DNA from: an uncultured Ruminococcus sp.
GTDB taxonomy: Bacteria; Bacillota; Clostridia; Oscillospirales; Ruminococcaceae
Direction of reading: 5' to 3'
Length of the DNA stretch: 14,942 nt
Assembly: GCA_947589205.1 (NCBI GenBank)
Contig: CANQCJ010000031.1
Span: forward strand, 1 to 14,942
This document shows, piece by piece, positions 12,858-14,942 of the stretch (position 1 is the first letter of the stretch; every line of letters begins with the position of its first letter). A program made the translations under genes and the position numbers. The notes under the pieces are model-generated. The model was not told where the DNA came from and ran no database searches. It saw nothing but the letters and a program-made list of their open reading frames with translations.

Positions 12858-13961
12858 GTGATAATTATTCCAAATAATTTTGATGGCATTAAGACCCAAA
12901 GATTCGGAGTGGAGATCGAACTTACGGGAATTACTCGCTGTCAGGCGGCACAGGCAATACAGACTGTTTTGAAGGGAGATATAGAGCATATTGGACGCAC
13001 CTATTATTTATTTGACGAAAAATACAGAGAGTGGAACGTGGTATATGACGGTAGCATAAAACCGTTAAATCGGGGTGGCGGTTTGGACGAGGAATACAAG
13101 GTCGAGATAAATACTCCCGTTCTCAAATATGAGGATATACCATTGCTTCAGGAGGTAATAAGAGCGATCAGGAAAGCAGGCGGCGTAAGCGGTGCGCAGT
13201 ATATGGCAGGTACGCACATTCACATCAACGGGGAGGAATATACTCCGCAGACGCTAAGAAACCTCGTAAATATTTTTTCAAGTAAGGAGGATTACTTGTG
13301 GGAAGCTCTGCAGGTCTCGACAATGCGGGAATCCTATTGCCAAAAGATCAATAAGGATTTTGTTGAGGTTGTCAATAAGATAAAACCGAAAACAATGTCA
13401 GAATTCAGCGAGCTTTGGTACACAAACGGCGGTACGCTGTCTTCGCCATCGGGTAGCAGATCACGATACAGGGCTTTAAATCTTCATTCGTTTTTTGAGA
13501 ACGGTCACTTTGAGGTCAGGTGTGCAAACGGGTCGTTACACGCCGGAGTCCTGCGAGCCGAGTTATGCTTGATACTGGCAATAAGCAATGCGGCGTTGAC
13601 GAAAAAATATTGTTCGCCCGCGGTCAGCTACAGTGACAATATGCGTTACAGTTTTCGGGTATGGCTTATTAATTTAGGCTTGAACGGTCCAGAATTCAAA
13701 AACTGCCGTATGCATCTGTTAAAGCACCTTGACGGGAACATCGCATGGCGGCACCCCGAGGATGCGATAGCACAGAGGGAAAGATTGAAAGCCGAGCGAG
13801 AGGCCGCACGTGAGCGCACTGTGAGCCTCGTGTCGAGAGAAACGACCGAGGTCGGGGAAACACCAGCCGAGGAAGAAAGCCAAGCTGTGAGCGATTTTGA
13901 CGGCGATTCTGACGAGGACTATCTGGCAGAGGAAACTGCAGGGCTGATCATGTCGACATGA
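12858..13961 (+). CDS. Putative amidoligase (Amidoligase_2-like)
   Basis: About 365 residues of the GS/GCS-like carboxylate-amine ligase fold described as amidoligases, proposed to form amide bonds on peptides or cell-envelope peptides using ATP. Numbered from the GTG at 12858, visible motifs are FGVEIELTGI at 16-25, VYDGSIKP at 62-69, KVEINTPVL at 81-89, GTHIHIN at 118-124, RYRALNLHSF at 203-212 and HFEVRCANGSLHAG at 217-230. Residues 300-367 are a charged, acidic, probably disordered tail. The start is unclear: GTG 12858 overlaps the GGGGGTGAT ribosome-like stretch, and no ATG precedes the domain, so an ATT at 12864 or 12867 may be used. A gamma-glutamylcyclotransferase-like gene follows after 15 nt; this pairing is known for the family. 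Confidence 0.8.
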   Translation: MIIIPNNFDGIKTQRFGVEIELTGITRCQAAQAIQTVLKGDIEHIGRTYYLFDEKYREWNVVYDGSIKPLNRGGGLDEEYKVEINTPVLKYEDIPLLQEVIRAIRKAGGVSGAQYMAGTHIHINGEEYTPQTLRNLVNIFSSKEDYLWEALQVSTMRESYCQKINKDFVEVVNKIKPKTMSEFSELWYTNGGTLSSPSGSRSRYRALNLHSFFENGHFEVRCANGSLHAGVLRAELCLILAISNAALTKKYCSPAVSYSDNMRYSFRVWLINLGLNGPEFKNCRMHLLKHLDGNIAWRHPEDAIAQRERLKAEREAARERTVSLVSRETTEVGETPAEEESQAVSDFDGDSDEDYLAEETAGLIMST

Positions 13962-13976
13962 GGGAGGTGTGGAAAA

Positions 13977-14459
13977 ATGTCAGAGAAAAAAATATACATC
14001 AGCTACGGCAGCAACCTTAACCTTGAACAGATGTCAAGAAGGTGTCCGAATGCAAAGATCATCGAAACGGCAATGCTTGAAAACTACGAATTAGAATTCA
14101 GGCGAGTGGCAACGATCGTTCCTAAAGAAGGTGCGAGGGTCCCTATCCTACTGTGGCAGATAGATGAGTATGACGAACAGAACCTTGACCGATATGAAGG
14201 ATTCCCAAATTTATATAGAAAGGAAGAGCTCGAGGTCGAGGTGAACGGCAGCGTTGTGAAAGGTATGGCATATGTGATGAATGGCGGTCAGACGTATCTT
14301 CCAAGCGCTGAGTATTACATCAGTATCCTTGAGGGCTATGAGGATAACGGATTGGACACGGAATACCTTGCTGAAGCTCTGAAAAAGACGGTTATTGCGA
14401 TGAATATTTCCGAAGATGAGCCGACCGAGGATGAAGAAAATTCGTTGAGAATGGAATGA
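13977..14459 (+). CDS. Gamma-glutamylcyclotransferase (AIG2/GGCT)-like protein
   Basis: The gene encodes 160 residues. The substrate-binding loop YGSNL at 10-14 and the putative catalytic Glu74 in DRYEGFP (71-77), followed by YRKEELEVEV, define the GGCT/AIG2 fold. Family enzymes release pyroglutamate from gamma-glutamyl amines. Beside an amidoligase it may reverse or edit the bond that enzyme makes, an association known from comparative genomics of amidoligases. The C-terminal 15 residues are acidic and probably unstructured. GGGAGGTG lies about 8 nt before the ATG. It is 15 nt after the amidoligase, and its stop overlaps an ATG of the next frame, so the three genes form one unit. Confidence 0.87.
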   Translation: MSEKKIYISYGSNLNLEQMSRRCPNAKIIETAMLENYELEFRRVATIVPKEGARVPILLWQIDEYDEQNLDRYEGFPNLYRKEELEVEVNGSVVKGMAYVMNGGQTYLPSAEYYISILEGYEDNGLDTEYLAEALKKTVIAMNISEDEPTEDEENSLRME

Positions 14460-14470
14460 GAGGCGAGATA

Positions 14471-14773
14471 ATGGTTTACAAGAATTTTTATATCAGCATT
14501 ACCGAAAGCAATGATATTTACAGAACTGACAGTGACGGAAACATGATATCCTGCGAGGGCTTTTCTTTTGAGATTTTTCCGACAGAAAACCGCACACAGA
14601 AGATCGATGAGTTTTCTGCTGCGGTGGGATATGAGATATTAGAAAAAAGCCTGTCCGAAGCGGAGCAGTTTGTAAAGGATCATATTGATCTGGAAGGCTC
14701 GGAGCTGAAAGGTTTTATAACTGAAATCGGGTCATCCGATGATGGAGGTACGAGTAATAGTATGGCTATGTGA
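14471..14773 (+). CDS. Small acidic protein of unknown function, third gene of the amidoligase unit
   Basis: The gene encodes 100 residues from the ATG at 14471, chosen because GAGAGG lies 7 nt upstream; an in-frame ATG at 14456 overlaps the previous stop but has only GGA directly adjacent. It opens with a beta-type stretch (YKNFYISIT), has an acidic middle and a helix (EKSLSEAEQFVKDHI), and ends in a Gly/Ser/Asp-rich tail. No transmembrane segment or Cys-rich motif is present; one Cys lies at about residue 28. I recognise no family. Its place after the amidoligase and GGCT genes makes it a candidate partner or substrate. Its last 8 bases overlap the end of a minus-strand recombinase remnant. 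Confidence 0.65.
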   Translation: MVYKNFYISITESNDIYRTDSDGNMISCEGFSFEIFPTENRTQKIDEFSAAVGYEILEKSLSEAEQFVKDHIDLEGSELKGFITEIGSSDDGGTSNSMAM

Positions 14774-14942
14774 GTTTTGCAGTAGTTTCTCTGAATTTGT
14801 CAAAAAAGGCGAAATAGCGCAGTTTTATGGGTGTCATCAATTTTGTGGAAGCGGTGTCTTTTGTTATAACGCAGTTTACTTCCTTTGCTTCAACGGCTTC
14901 GATCATTTTCTGAAAAGCAGGACGGTCTGTATTCAGTCCCGT
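14766..14942 (-). pseudogene. Remnant of a serine recombinase (continues beyond the right edge)
   Basis: Read on the minus strand from the window edge, the first 28 codons give TGLNTDRPAFQKMIEAVE, then AKEVNCVITKD. This matches the resolvase-domain stretch that in TndX/TnpX-type recombinases reads GTNFDRPAFQ and ends in a KDLSRxGR motif. After KD the similarity stops: ASTKLMTP and what follows do not resemble a recombinase, and the frame closes at 14768-14766 after 29 more codons. The essential SRxGR arginines and all downstream domains are missing. It is a truncated end of another recombinase gene, probably from an older or neighbouring element. Confidence 0.6.

Noticed and set aside
1..14942. 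CRISPR arrays, tRNA or rRNA genes, and DDE-type insertion sequences.
   Set aside because: No regularly spaced repeats, tRNA-like cloverleaf, rRNA segments or DDE transposase motifs were found.

Overview
The window looks like the genome of an anaerobic gut or rumen Firmicute of the Ruminococcus/Oscillospiraceae type. This is inferred from strong GGAGG ribosome sites, AT-rich spacers, AUA-rich codon use and the gene families present; the species cannot be named. Almost everything here is accessory DNA.

Left part (1-3800, minus strand): a peptide export locus. A sigma-A promoter (TTGACA, 17 bp, TATACT) with a palindromic operator drives a 71-residue peptide. Its leader fits the double-glycine consensus (L at -12, E at -8, M at -7, Y at -4, GG at -2/-1), and its core has no Cys, is acidic and is rich in Tyr and Trp. 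Next come a roughly 160-bp palindromic element, a peptidase-containing ABC transporter (C39 protease, membrane domain, ATPase), and the ATPase of a second, BcrA-like ABC transporter that runs off the left edge. The peptidase transporter is split into two frames exactly at an A AAA AAC heptamer lying in the phase needed for -1 frameshifting.

Middle left (3800-4890): no intact gene. It holds an orphan minus-strand terminator, a decayed C-terminal fragment of ilvD, a strong promoter with no ORF behind it, palindromes and two strong terminators.

Right part (4890-14773, plus strand): a mobile-element module. The order is a sigma-region-4-like regulator, a roughly 480-nt region of dense hairpins that looks like a large structured RNA, a PemK/MazF-like toxin with no antitoxin gene, a DinG/XPD-type iron-sulfur helicase, two very small proteins (one DUF3789-like), and three translationally coupled serine-recombinase genes. 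The middle recombinase gene lacks the catalytic resolvase domain. After a terminator come an amidoligase, a gamma-glutamylcyclotransferase-like protein and a small unknown protein. At the right edge a minus-strand remnant of another serine recombinase suggests nested or successive insertions.

The recombinases probably move the element. The regulator, RNA, toxin and helicase are its control and maintenance cargo, and the amidoligase/GGCT pair is a peptide-modification cargo. The most unusual items are the unexplained structured RNA next to an orphan MazF-like gene, the slippery-site split of the transporter beside its odd putative substrate, the recombinase trio with a catalytic-domain-less middle member, and the amidoligase cassette.
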